A stretch of 64,000 bases of DNA, from positions 248,001-312,000 of the forward strand of contig JACDOF010000001.1 in the NCBI GenBank assembly GCA_017656235.1, given 5' to 3'. Shown here one piece after another: positions 50,587-59,749 of the stretch; the first letter of the stretch is position 1, and each line of letters opens with the position of its first letter. The position numbers and the translations under genes were made by a program. The notes beneath the pieces are model-generated. The model saw nothing but the letters and a program-made list of their open reading frames with translations. It had not been told where the DNA came from and searched no databases. This stretch comes from Brevibacillus sp. GTDB lineage: Bacteria > Bacillota > Bacilli > Brevibacillales > Brevibacillaceae.

Positions 50587-51204
50587 ATGTTAAAAGCACG
50601 CAACCAGATTTTTTTCGACTTGTTCGAGCAGCAAGTCGCCAACGTCCACAAGGGGACCCATCTTTTCTATGAGATGGTCGGGAATTACCAGGAAGTAAAG
50701 GAAAAAGTGGAGGCGATCAAAGCGGTCGAGAAAGAAGGGGACGAGATCGTCCGCAAGATCATGAACGAGTTAAACTCCACCTTCATCACACCATTGGAGA
50801 GGGAAGATATCCACGCACTGGCCCACACCTTGGACGATGTGTTGGATTACATTGACGGAGTTGCCGACCGTCTTTATCTGTATCAGGTAAAACAGCCCGA
50901 TCAGCGTATACTGGCCCAGGCCAATATTCTGGTCACCTGTTCAAGCAAGTTGATCGAGTTGATTCGCACACTGCGCAAGCTGGATCACCGGCAGGTGACC
51001 ATGATCGCCCAAGAGATCCAGCAGTTGGAGCGCGAGTCTGATGCCAACTACCGGAAGATGGTTTCGGAACTGCTCAATTCTCCTGATACCGATCCGCTGG
51101 AAGCGATCAAGCTGAAAGAGATATACGACAAACTGGAGGACTGTGCCGACTTTGCCGAGGACGTCTCCAATCTGGTGGAAGGGATCGTGCTGAAGAATGC
51201 TTGA
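50587..51204 (+). CDS. DUF47 (PhoU-like) Pit accessory protein
   Basis: 205-aa helical-bundle protein related to PhoU and usually paired with low-affinity phosphate carriers. FFDLFEQQVANVHKG, EKEGDEIVRKIMNELN, PLEREDIHALAHTLDDVLDY and KLEDCADFAEDVSN; the Asp/Glu-rich DDVLDYID and EDCAD motifs are the PhoU-type metal sites. ATG 50587 is 11 nt after GGGGTGA; GTG 50572 is an alternative. It overlaps pit by 8 bp. Confidence 0.9.
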   Translation: MLKARNQIFFDLFEQQVANVHKGTHLFYEMVGNYQEVKEKVEAIKAVEKEGDEIVRKIMNELNSTFITPLEREDIHALAHTLDDVLDYIDGVADRLYLYQVKQPDQRILAQANILVTCSSKLIELIRTLRKLDHRQVTMIAQEIQQLERESDANYRKMVSELLNSPDTDPLEAIKLKEIYDKLEDCADFAEDVSNLVEGIVLKNA

Positions 51205-52219
51205 CGGACTTACGCCTGATTTGCTCTTGTTTGCCTTGGTTGTGGTCATGGCCCTAAGCTTTGACTTTATCAACGGTTTTCACGATACGGCAAATGCGAT
51301 TGCAACCTCCGTCTCGACACGCGCTCTCAGCCCGAGAACCGCGATTGTCATCGCATCTCTCTTGAATCTTGTGGGGGCGCTCACCTATACCGGGGTGGCC
51401 AAGACAATCGGGAAAGGCATTACCGACCCGTTTCAGTTGGAGAATGGACTGGTTGTGGTTCTCGCCGCACTGTCGGGAGCGATCTTGTGGAACCTGATTA
51501 CCTGGTGGTACGGCATTCCCAGTTCATCTTCCCATGCCCTGATCGGAGGAATAAGCGGCGCGGTTGTCGGTGCCGCCGGCTTCAATCAGATTAACTGGAG
51601 CGGCTTTTCCAGCATCATTCAGGCGCTGATCGTCTCGCCGATCGTCGCGTTTCTGATCGGATTTATCATTATCAAACTGATTTCGTACCTGGTGGCCAAT
51701 GCTCCGTACCACAAGACCAATCAGCGGTTCCGCTATTTGCAGATTCTTTCCGCTTCCTGGCAGGCATTCAGCCACGGGGCCAACGACGCACAGAAGACGA
51801 TGGGGATCATCACCCTGGCCATGATCAGCGGCGGCCTGTTAATGCCGGAAAACGGCGAGATTTACATCCCGCTCTGGGTCAAAATCTCGGCGGCGGTTGC
51901 GATGGCGCTCGGTACCTCGTTTGGCGGGTGGCGGATTATCAAGACCATGGGTGGAAAGATCATGAAGATCAAGCCGGTCAGCGGGTTCTCCGCCGATCTG
52001 ACTTCTTCCATCGTCATCATGACCTTTACCACGCTGGCCCTGCCGGTCAGCACGACGCACGTAATCTCTTCGGCGATCATGGGAGTTGGCGCTTCGCAAA
52101 AATTTTCCGCGGTGAAGTGGGGCGTGGCCGGACGGATTGTGTTTACCTGGGTGGTGACGCTTCCGGCAACCGGACTTTTGTCCGCGGCCAGCTACATCGT
52201 CTTTGACGTGTTTCTGTAA
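51197..52219 (+). CDS. pit: Inorganic phosphate transporter, PiT family
   Basis: Low-affinity proton- or cation-coupled phosphate carrier, 340 aa with about ten helices. The repeated PiT signatures are DFINGFHDTANAIATSVSTRAL in the N-half and FSHGANDAQKTMG in the C-half; PVSTTHVISSAIMG also matches. The start overlaps the DUF47 stop, so the regulator-like subunit and carrier are made together. Ends in a strong terminator. Confidence 0.94.
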   Translation: MLDGLTPDLLLFALVVVMALSFDFINGFHDTANAIATSVSTRALSPRTAIVIASLLNLVGALTYTGVAKTIGKGITDPFQLENGLVVVLAALSGAILWNLITWWYGIPSSSSHALIGGISGAVVGAAGFNQINWSGFSSIIQALIVSPIVAFLIGFIIIKLISYLVANAPYHKTNQRFRYLQILSASWQAFSHGANDAQKTMGIITLAMISGGLLMPENGEIYIPLWVKISAAVAMALGTSFGGWRIIKTMGGKIMKIKPVSGFSADLTSSIVIMTFTTLALPVSTTHVISSAIMGVGASQKFSAVKWGVAGRIVFTWVVTLPATGLLSAASYIVFDVFL

Positions 52220-52240
52220 CACAATGGCGGCTATATGAAA

Positions 52241-52293
52241 AAACAGCCACGGTTCACGCCCGAACGGGTGTGCCCGGTGGCTGTTTTTTTCTT
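52241..52293 (+). terminator. pit terminator
   Basis: AAAAACAGCCAC and GTGGCTGTTTTT arms; the interior also pairs (CGGTTCACGCCCG/CGGGTGTGCCCG region). A T-run follows. Confidence 0.88.
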
Positions 52294-52366
52294 CGTGTGG
52301 CCGGAAGCGTCCGGCTTACAACGGCAGCCGGGAGTTCCGGCGGTGCGGGTGGACGGGGGAGTGGTG

Positions 52367-53158
52367 TCAGGGCTGCGCCGTATGGCGAGCTCGTCTGCCC
52401 CTGCGCCACCCCCATACGTACAGGAACATGCCGAGCAGGATTAACAAGAGGCTGATCAGTTGGGCAACCCGGATGGTGTCGCCGATCATCAGGCTGTCTG
52501 TCCGCATCCCTTCGATGAAGAAACGTCCCAGGGAGTACAGGATCATGTAGCTGAACAATACTTGTCCGTCAAACTTCTTGAACCGATAGAGAATGGCCAG
52601 CAAAATGCCGAACACGAGAAGATTCCACAGCGATTCGTAGAGAAAAGTAGGATGGTAATACTGGCCATCTATGTACATCTGATTGCGGATGAAGGCCGGA
52701 AAATAAGACATGAATTCCGCGGACACTTCTCCGCCGTGCGCCTCCTGGTTGATAAAGTTGCCCCAGCGGCCAATGGCCTGGCCGAGAATGACACTTGGAA
52801 TCATAGCATCGCCAAACAGCAGGAACGGCAGGTTGTGTTTGCGGGCGTAAAGCGTACCGGCAACGAGACCGCCGATCAGCCCGCCGTGGATGGCCAATCC
52901 TCCTTTCCAGACCGCAATCACGTCCGCGAGGTGGTCTTTGTAATAGTCCCATTCAAAGATGACGTAGTATGCGCGGGCGCAGACAATGGCAGCGGGAATA
53001 ATCCAGACCACCATGTTCAGCACATGGTCCGGATCGTACCCGATGCGCCTGACGTGGTAACGGGCCAGATAAGTCCCGATAAAAAACGCGGTCCCCATGA
53101 TGATGCCGTACCAATGTACGCTCAAGGGGCCAATGGTAAAGGCTACCGGATCAATCAA
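52367..53158 (-). CDS. lgt: Prolipoprotein diacylglyceryl transferase
   Basis: Inner-membrane enzyme adding diacylglycerol to the lipobox cysteine, 263 aa, seven helices. Signatures: VHWYGIIMGTAF, GGLAIHGGLIGG, IGRWGNFINQEAHGG (invariant Arg, Asn, Glu) and YHPTFLYESLWN. I start at TTG 53158, six nt after GGAGGAGGGAA; the 32 extra residues upstream include a signal-like stretch but lack a site. Its substrates in this window include the C39, phosphodiesterase and island lipoproteins. Confidence 0.94.
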   Translation of the reverse strand: MIDPVAFTIGPLSVHWYGIIMGTAFFIGTYLARYHVRRIGYDPDHVLNMVVWIIPAAIVCARAYYVIFEWDYYKDHLADVIAVWKGGLAIHGGLIGGLVAGTLYARKHNLPFLLFGDAMIPSVILGQAIGRWGNFINQEAHGGEVSAEFMSYFPAFIRNQMYIDGQYYHPTFLYESLWNLLVFGILLAILYRFKKFDGQVLFSYMILYSLGRFFIEGMRTDSLMIGDTIRVAQLISLLLILLGMFLYVWGWRRGRRARHTAQP

Positions 53159-53250
53159 CGAAAATTCCCTCCTCCAAAACAGTCTGGGGTCAGTATAGCA
53201 CAAAACGTCAGCCGGTACGTCCAACAAAAGAATGAACGCTTCAGGTGAAG

Positions 53251-54144
53251 TCATCTCAGAAAGGAGAGGATGGGATCAAGCGAAACCCGCTGTGTGTCAG
53301 AGAGCAGGGGTGAAAACAGGTCTCCCTTTTCTTTAAGCCGCGTGATCATGTTGTGGATCGTAAAATGTGTCGGGTGAATAGAAGGAACTTCCTCCCAGGA
53401 GACAGGGGCGGAGATCGTCGCCTGTGGTCTGGCCCGGGTGGAGTAGGGGGCAGGAAGCGTTTTGCCGCGCCAGTGCTGCAGGTAATCGATGTACAGTTTG
53501 CTCCCCCGTTTTTTGACCAACCGTTCGATCGTCAACGAACGCGGATGTTTGTTTACGAGATAGGAGGCGATAAAAGCGGATACCTGTCGGGTTTGTTCAA
53601 AGCGGTACTTGCGCTCAATCGGCACATACACCTGCAGCCCGCTGGCCCCCGATGTTTTTACCCATGAGGGGAGGTTGAGTTCCTTAAGCACCTCTTTCAA
53701 CAGGAGGGCAGCCTCTATGGCATCGTCGAAGTTGGGGGTGGAGGGATCGAGATCGAACACCAGTTCGGTAGGGATCTCATCACCGATTTCGTGAAACGAG
53801 ATGTGCCATTCCAAAGCTGCCTGGTTGGCCATCCAGACCAGTGTGGGCAAATCATTGAGCACAGGGTAGCGGGTACCCTCCCACAGGCAGACGGGAATCC
53901 AGTCCGGGGCGTACGACGGCAGGTTCTTTTGAAAAAAATGTTTGTCGTCAATTCCGTGCGGATAGCGAATCACCGTCAGCAGTCGATTGCGGGTGTGGCG
54001 CAGCAGGTATGGCGCTGCTTCAATCAGGTACTGGAGGTAGGCAAGCTTGGTCACACCCGCTTCCGGCCAAAGCAGTTTGTCCGGGTTGCTTATGGTGATT
54101 TCCCTGCCTTCGATCTCAAGGACGTATGAAGTCGCCGTTCCCAT
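53251..54144 (-). CDS. LigD-type polymerase/primase, stand-alone (NHEJ)
   Basis: Archaeo-eukaryotic primase-family end-filling polymerase, 297 aa. EITISNPDKLLWPEAGVTKL, HFFQKNLP, the catalytic VFDLDPS (Asp-x-Asp), SGASGLQVYVPI and KKRGSKLYIDYLQH. Start ATG 54144 behind AGGAGGAGAAAC. In Bacillus subtilis this domain is fused to the ligase in LigD; here it is separate. Third gene of ku-ligase-polymerase on the minus strand, 14 bp after the ligase stop. Confidence 0.92.
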   Translation of the reverse strand: MGTATSYVLEIEGREITISNPDKLLWPEAGVTKLAYLQYLIEAAPYLLRHTRNRLLTVIRYPHGIDDKHFFQKNLPSYAPDWIPVCLWEGTRYPVLNDLPTLVWMANQAALEWHISFHEIGDEIPTELVFDLDPSTPNFDDAIEAALLLKEVLKELNLPSWVKTSGASGLQVYVPIERKYRFEQTRQVSAFIASYLVNKHPRSLTIERLVKKRGSKLYIDYLQHWRGKTLPAPYSTRARPQATISAPVSWEEVPSIHPTHFTIHNMITRLKEKGDLFSPLLSDTQRVSLDPILSFLR

Positions 54145-54158
54145 GTTTCTCCTCCTGT

Positions 54159-55115
54159 TCAGGTTTGCTGCGTTTCCGCGCGAAAGGTACATGCCTCGGG
54201 CGCCATCTCGACCAGAGCCTGGAGCGTGGGTTGGCGCAAGGACCGGCCCGCTGTCCACTCGGCGTATTTGATCTTCACAGGTATCATTGGTCTGACCCAG
54301 CGGACATTTGCCTGCCGCTTGGGTTTGTTGACGAAGGGCGACTCTGGAATGACGCTGAGCCGCAGCACCTCCCCCAACGCTTTCCACTCTTGTTGGGTCA
54401 GCGTGCCCGCTCCTGTCTGCCCGATGAAGTGCAACCTGTGAGCCTCATCGTACAGACCCAAAAGTACCGCGCTCATGCCCCCTTCTCTAAACGTAAACCC
54501 GCCAATAACCGCGATCAGGTCGCGGTAGTTTTTTATCTTGAGCCACGCGTCGTGCTTGACGCCTATCACGTAAGGGGACATCACCTGTTTCAGCACGATG
54601 CCTTCCATCTCATGCTGCTTGACCGCTTCGAACAAGCCGTGAGCATTGGCATGGGAGGAAACGGGCTGAATGTGATCGGTGGGTTTGACAACCTCGGCGA
54701 GAATGGCCAGTCTTTCCTGCAGGGGGCGGCTGTGCAGCCACTCGCCGTTGCGAAAAAGTACGTCGAAAATCATGTAGGTCACAGGGACCAGTTTCTGCAT
54801 CCGCGGCACCTGTTCCAGCCGCCGGATGCCATCGCGGCGCATCACTTCATGAAAGGACGGTTTCGCGTCTGATCCCAGTGCAATCACTTCGCCGTCCAGA
54901 ATAACGGATCTGGCATCGCAGTAAGCGGAAACTTCGGTGATTTCCGGATAATGGTGCGTCCGTTCCCGCAGCCTGCGGTTGTACAGTCGGACCTTATGTC
55001 CCTCGAAGTAGGTTAAAATCCGCACGCCGTCCCACTTGATTTGGGCGATCCAATCCGAACCCTGCGGGATGATGTCACTGCTGACTGGTTCCATCGGGAT
55101 GATTGGCTTTAACAT
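54159..55115 (-). CDS. ATP-dependent DNA ligase (LigD ligase domain), stand-alone
   Basis: 318 aa: nucleotidyltransferase domain plus OB fold. Motif I is AQIKWDGVR with the adenylated Lys; later motifs are YNRRLRERTHHYPEI, LDGEVIAL, MIFDVL, EGIVLKQVMSPY and WLKIKNYRD. No polymerase or 3'-phosphoesterase domain is attached. Start ATG 55115 with weak AAAGGGC. It lies 16 bp after ku and seals ends held by Ku. Confidence 0.93.
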   Translation of the reverse strand: MLKPIIPMEPVSSDIIPQGSDWIAQIKWDGVRILTYFEGHKVRLYNRRLRERTHHYPEITEVSAYCDARSVILDGEVIALGSDAKPSFHEVMRRDGIRRLEQVPRMQKLVPVTYMIFDVLFRNGEWLHSRPLQERLAILAEVVKPTDHIQPVSSHANAHGLFEAVKQHEMEGIVLKQVMSPYVIGVKHDAWLKIKNYRDLIAVIGGFTFREGGMSAVLLGLYDEAHRLHFIGQTGAGTLTQQEWKALGEVLRLSVIPESPFVNKPKRQANVRWVRPMIPVKIKYAEWTAGRSLRQPTLQALVEMAPEACTFRAETQQT

Positions 55116-55131
55116 CGGTGACTTGCCCTTT

Positions 55132-56058
55132 CTAGGTACCGCTCTTTTTTCGCTTCAGTTTTTTGGTTGTCGTTTTCTTTCGGCCAGCCGGTTGATCCGT
55201 ACCTGCCGGGGCAGCTGACGGTTTGTTCCCCGTTTGATCAGCGCCGGTCGGGTCGGTCTTAAGCCTGGCTGGTTTGTCGATTCCTGCTTTTTCTGCGGCA
55301 GCGATGCTTTCTTTTAATGCCTGCATCAAGTCAATCACATTGGCTTTTGGCGCAGCGGGGGCAGCAGCCACCTCCTGCCCCTCCAGTTTTTTCTCAATCA
55401 GTTCGTGCAGTTCCTGGCGATACAAGTCGGTGTATTGGGACGGATCGAATGTGGTGCTCATGTTTTCGATCAACTGGCGAGCCATCGACAGTTCGTTCTC
55501 TGCCAGTTCCACATCGTCCGCTGGCAGCGCGGGAACTTGCGCGACAGACCGCACTTCATCCGGGTAGAAAATCGTTTCCATGAGAATGGCGGGGCCATAA
55601 ATGCGAATCACCGCAAGGCTTTGGCGGTTGCGCAAGGTCAGCCGGGCGATGCCGATCTTTCCGGACTGCCGCATCGCTTCGCGCAGCAAGGCGTATGCCT
55701 TCTCGCCAGTCTCCTGTGGGGAGAGGTAATAACTTTTTTCAAAGTAGATCGGATCAATTTCCGACAGTTCAACGAAATCAAGAATCTCAATCGCCTTGCG
55801 TGTTTCCGGGGTGATCCTCTCCAGATCTTCGTCCTTCACGATGACGAAGTTCCCTTTTTCATACTCAAATCCGCGCACGATCTCGCTGGCGTCCACTTCA
55901 CGGTCACATGTGGGACACGTCTTGGCGTAACGGATTGGCGTGCTGCACACGCTGTGCAATTGGCGAAAACGAACATCCCGGTGCTCGGTGGCGGTAAACA
56001 TGCGAATGGGTATGTTGACCAAACCGAAGCTGATTGATCCTTTCCATACGGTGTGCAT
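55132..56058 (-). CDS. ku: Bacterial Ku, DNA end-binding protein
   Basis: Homodimeric ring that binds double-strand ends and recruits LigD, 308 aa. Starts MHTVWKGSISFGLVNIPI, with RYAKTCPTCDREVD (zinc-like Cys pair), GFEYEKGNFVIVKDEDLE and YYLSPQE. The C-terminal tail after residue 255 is Pro/Ala/Lys-rich and ends KKTTTKKLKRKKS, typical DNA-binding extension. ATG 56058 is 9 nt after AGGAGGCG. The gene leads the minus-strand NHEJ operon; in Bacillus it is made in the forespore. Confidence 0.94.
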   Translation of the reverse strand: MHTVWKGSISFGLVNIPIRMFTATEHRDVRFRQLHSVCSTPIRYAKTCPTCDREVDASEIVRGFEYEKGNFVIVKDEDLERITPETRKAIEILDFVELSEIDPIYFEKSYYLSPQETGEKAYALLREAMRQSGKIGIARLTLRNRQSLAVIRIYGPAILMETIFYPDEVRSVAQVPALPADDVELAENELSMARQLIENMSTTFDPSQYTDLYRQELHELIEKKLEGQEVAAAPAAPKANVIDLMQALKESIAAAEKAGIDKPARLKTDPTGADQTGNKPSAAPAGTDQPAGRKKTTTKKLKRKKSGT

Positions 56059-56165
56059 CGTGAATACGCCTCCTGTGACAAATGCTTGCCTATAGTATCG
56101 ACCGGTAACGGTGAATCCCGGCAAGCAAGATTTGGTGGCAGGCGTACTGTGTCGGCCGGTCCATG

Positions 56166-56197
56166 AAAAAAAAACCTCTCCGCCCCTGGCGGAGAGG
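56166..56197 (-). terminator. Terminator of the candidate CsfG RNA
   Basis: Minus strand CCTCTCCGCC and GGCGGAGAGG form a perfect 10-bp stem with a 3-nt loop, followed by nine T residues. Confidence 0.92.
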
Positions 56198-56369
56198 AGG
56201 CGTCTCATCCCGTTCCCGTTCGGGAAACACGACCGCAACGTTCCTATCAGACGTATGCCGGCCTGGGAGAGAAAGCCTTGCAATTATGGGAGAGGAGAAA
56301 CCGGAGGAAGAGCTTATGGGGAAACGTAAGTCTTCTCCGCGGTTGTCAGCGACACACTGCTGCGTCGCT
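56166..56369 (-). ncRNA. csfG: Candidate CsfG forespore small RNA
   Basis: About 200 nt on the minus strand with its own promoter and a very strong terminator, no coding frame with a ribosome binding site, and located directly upstream of rsmD (ylbH). In Bacillus subtilis the conserved sporulation RNA csfG lies between ylbG and ylbH. The assignment rests on position, size and the sigma-F/G-like promoter, not on alignment. Confidence 0.55.
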
Positions 56370-56375
56370 AGTCCT

Positions 56376-56406
56376 ATTCTTTGCCAGGTCACGTTTGGTT
56401 TATACA
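56376..56406 (-). promoter_or_regulatory. Sigma-F/sigma-G-like promoter of the candidate CsfG RNA
   Basis: Minus strand TGTATA (56401-56406), 15-nt spacer, GGCAAAGAAT (56376-56385), close to the sigma-F pattern GYATA-N15-GGnnAnAAT with one deviation. Nothing else explains this 450-nt gap. Confidence 0.5.
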
Positions 56407-56511
56407 TCCCCCAACCACTTTTTTCTGTGTTTTACCAGCAAACGTCGTTTGTGATAGTATGATCTTGTTACGGATCCAAACAGGTACGATTTTCTCTCAG
56501 CAGGTGAGGAT

Positions 56512-57560
<1,049 letters not shown>

Positions 57561-57595
57561 TGCAGGCTGCTTGGGGATCGGCTCTGCCGTCACAC

Positions 57596-58825
57596 TTAGC
57601 GATATGTGCGGACAAATGCCTTGCGTACCAGGCTGCTCACAAGAGTCAAAACGGTGAAGATCGTGAAGGCGGCCAGCGCCGACTGGCTGAAGTGATGCCA
57701 CCAGACCTGCGGAACCGAAACAGGCTGAGGTGCGATAAAGACCGGCACCGTTTCAAGCTGTCGATGAACCAGCAGCTCCAGCGGCCGCCAGGCCACAATC
57801 GTCAGCAGCGCGGATAGGATGGCATGAAGGACTCGTGCCAGCATGTAGGGACCGACGCGGATGTCCGTCTTGCTGAGAATGCTGGCCACCTGAGCGTGAA
57901 CACTTAGCCCGCCCCAGGAGATGATGGCGCTGGCAATCGCCACCTTCCACATCATCGAGATTGGCACGGTTACCTCACTGGCTGACTGTGCTCCCAGCGT
58001 CACCTCGAAAAACCCGATGACGAGTGATTGGGAAAAGGCCGCGGGAAAGCCGAACGGGCCCATGATGACGGTGAGCATCGTGCCCAACGCCTGGGTCAGG
58101 TTGATCTTCATCAACAGTTCCATCACAACCGAAAAGACGATAATAAAGCCACCAACCATCAGCAAGGTTTGCAGTGCGGAGTGGACGGCTTCTCCCATTA
58201 ATCGCCCCAGCGGACGACCGTCGCGCAGGCGGGCGCGGTGCATGGCCTGAAGAGCGCGCAGCATGAGGGGCAAATCTTGTTTATACAGGGATTTGCTCGC
58301 CGGCTCTGTCCGGGCGTGAAAACGGTACATAAGGCCCAACAGAACCGCTGAAACATAGTGGGTAAGGGCCAGCATAAATCCCAATTGTTCACTGTGAAAA
58401 AAGCCGACGGCAACGGCTCCGATTACAAACAGCGGATCCCCGGTGGTAGCCAGCGAAAGAAGCCGTTCTCCCTCTGCTCTTGTGATGTGTTTTTGTTCCC
58501 GCAGACGGGCGGTAATCTTGGCTGCGACAGGGTATCCTGACGAAAATCCCATCGCCAGCACGAACCCTCCCGTGCCCGGAACGTTGAAAAACGGGCGCAT
58601 CAGCGGTTCCAGCAGTACGCCAACGAAATGGATGACACCAATCCCCATCAATATCTCCGACAGCACAATAAAGGGAAGCAGGGCCGGAAAGACGACTTCC
58701 CACCAGATGTTCAAGCCGCGAAGCGCGGCTTGGAATGATGTCTCCGGGTTTGCAACGAGCGTCACGACCAGGCCGATTGAAAACAGCGCGAGAACGAAGG
58801 TTAGCATCAAAGAGCGATAAGACAT
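57596..58825 (-). CDS. ylbJ: Sporulation integral membrane protein YlbJ
   Basis: Nucleoside-recognition (Gate)-domain membrane protein, 409 aa, about eight helices. PALLPFIVLSEILMGIGVIH, GFSSGYPVAAK, LATTGDPLFVIGAVAVGFF and GPFGFPAAFSQSLVIGFFE. A sigma-E gene in Bacillus needed for spore resistance. ATG behind CCAGGAGGAATAGG. Opposite to coaD and ylbK as in Bacillus. Confidence 0.92.
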   Translation of the reverse strand: MSYRSLMLTFVLALFSIGLVVTLVANPETSFQAALRGLNIWWEVVFPALLPFIVLSEILMGIGVIHFVGVLLEPLMRPFFNVPGTGGFVLAMGFSSGYPVAAKITARLREQKHITRAEGERLLSLATTGDPLFVIGAVAVGFFHSEQLGFMLALTHYVSAVLLGLMYRFHARTEPASKSLYKQDLPLMLRALQAMHRARLRDGRPLGRLMGEAVHSALQTLLMVGGFIIVFSVVMELLMKINLTQALGTMLTVIMGPFGFPAAFSQSLVIGFFEVTLGAQSASEVTVPISMMWKVAIASAIISWGGLSVHAQVASILSKTDIRVGPYMLARVLHAILSALLTIVAWRPLELLVHRQLETVPVFIAPQPVSVPQVWWHHFSQSALAAFTIFTVLTLVSSLVRKAFVRTYR

Positions 58826-58954
58826 CCTATTCCTCCTGGACGTACGAGATAGTACATGTCTACGTCCGTACCGAACAAACTATGCACCTTCCCTCCGCTT
58901 TTGCCGCTCTTTGGCCGGGCGGTTCCACATACGTTTGAGTAGGGGGGATCGACA

Positions 58955-59749
58955 GTGGATGCGACGAAGCGACCAACGGTAGGGCTGGCCCTCGGCGCAG
59001 GCGGAGCTCGGGGGCTGGCTCACATCGGTGTCCTGAAGGCTTTTGAGGCGCACGGCATACCGATCGACTACATAGCCGGGAGCAGCATGGGCAGCTTCAT
59101 CGGTGCGCTGTACGCCAATGGCATTCAACCGCACATGATGGAAAAACTGGCCCTTCATTTAAAGCGAAAGCACTGGGTGGATCTGACTGTCCCCAATCTC
59201 GGTTTTGTCGCCGGTCACAAGGCAAAACAGTTGATCCACTTGCTGACACACGGGAAGAACATCGAGGAGCTGCACATCCCGCTGGCGGTGGTGGCCACCG
59301 ACATTGAGAGCGGCGAGCGCGTGGTGTTTCGGGAAGGGCCGGTCGATCAAGCGGTTCGGGCCAGCATCTCCATTCCAGGAATTTTTGTTCCGGAACGGGT
59401 CGGGGATCGGCTGTTGGTCGATGGCGGTGTGATCGACCGCGTACCTGTTACGGTGGCGCGGGAGATGGGAGCAGACATCGTCATCGCCATCGACGTCGCC
59501 CAGTTTGATGTCAAGATGAAAGTCAGTTCCATCTTTGATGTGATCGCCCAGACCATCGATGTGATGGAAAGGGAGATTCTGCGCCACCGAATCCTCTCGG
59601 CGGACATGGTAATACGCCCGAATGTGGGACACTATAGCAGTATCGCCTATGCGGCCGTGGCAGAGATTATTGCGGAGGGCGAACGCATGGCTTTGGAACA
59701 CATCGAGCAAATCAGGCAGCTGATAGACAAATGGGAGGGAGAGGCGTGA
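58955..59749 (+). CDS. ylbK: Patatin-like phospholipase (YlbK/RssA family)
   Basis: Ser-Asp dyad lipid acyl hydrolase, 264 aa. Glycine loop LGAGGARGLAHIGVLKA, nucleophile GSSMGSFIGALYA (GxSxG) and catalytic Asp in LLVDGGVIDRVPV. GTG 58955 behind TAGGGGGGATC. Overlaps the downstream protease gene by 4 bp (GTGA). Physiological substrate unknown. Confidence 0.92.
   Translation: MDATKRPTVGLALGAGGARGLAHIGVLKAFEAHGIPIDYIAGSSMGSFIGALYANGIQPHMMEKLALHLKRKHWVDLTVPNLGFVAGHKAKQLIHLLTHGKNIEELHIPLAVVATDIESGERVVFREGPVDQAVRASISIPGIFVPERVGDRLLVDGGVIDRVPVTVAREMGADIVIAIDVAQFDVKMKVSSIFDVIAQTIDVMEREILRHRILSADMVIRPNVGHYSSIAYAAVAEIIAEGERMALEHIEQIRQLIDKWEGEA

Noticed and set aside
52460-53248. 262-codon plus-strand frame over lgt
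   Set aside because: Antisense shadow; Lgt signature on the minus strand is intact.
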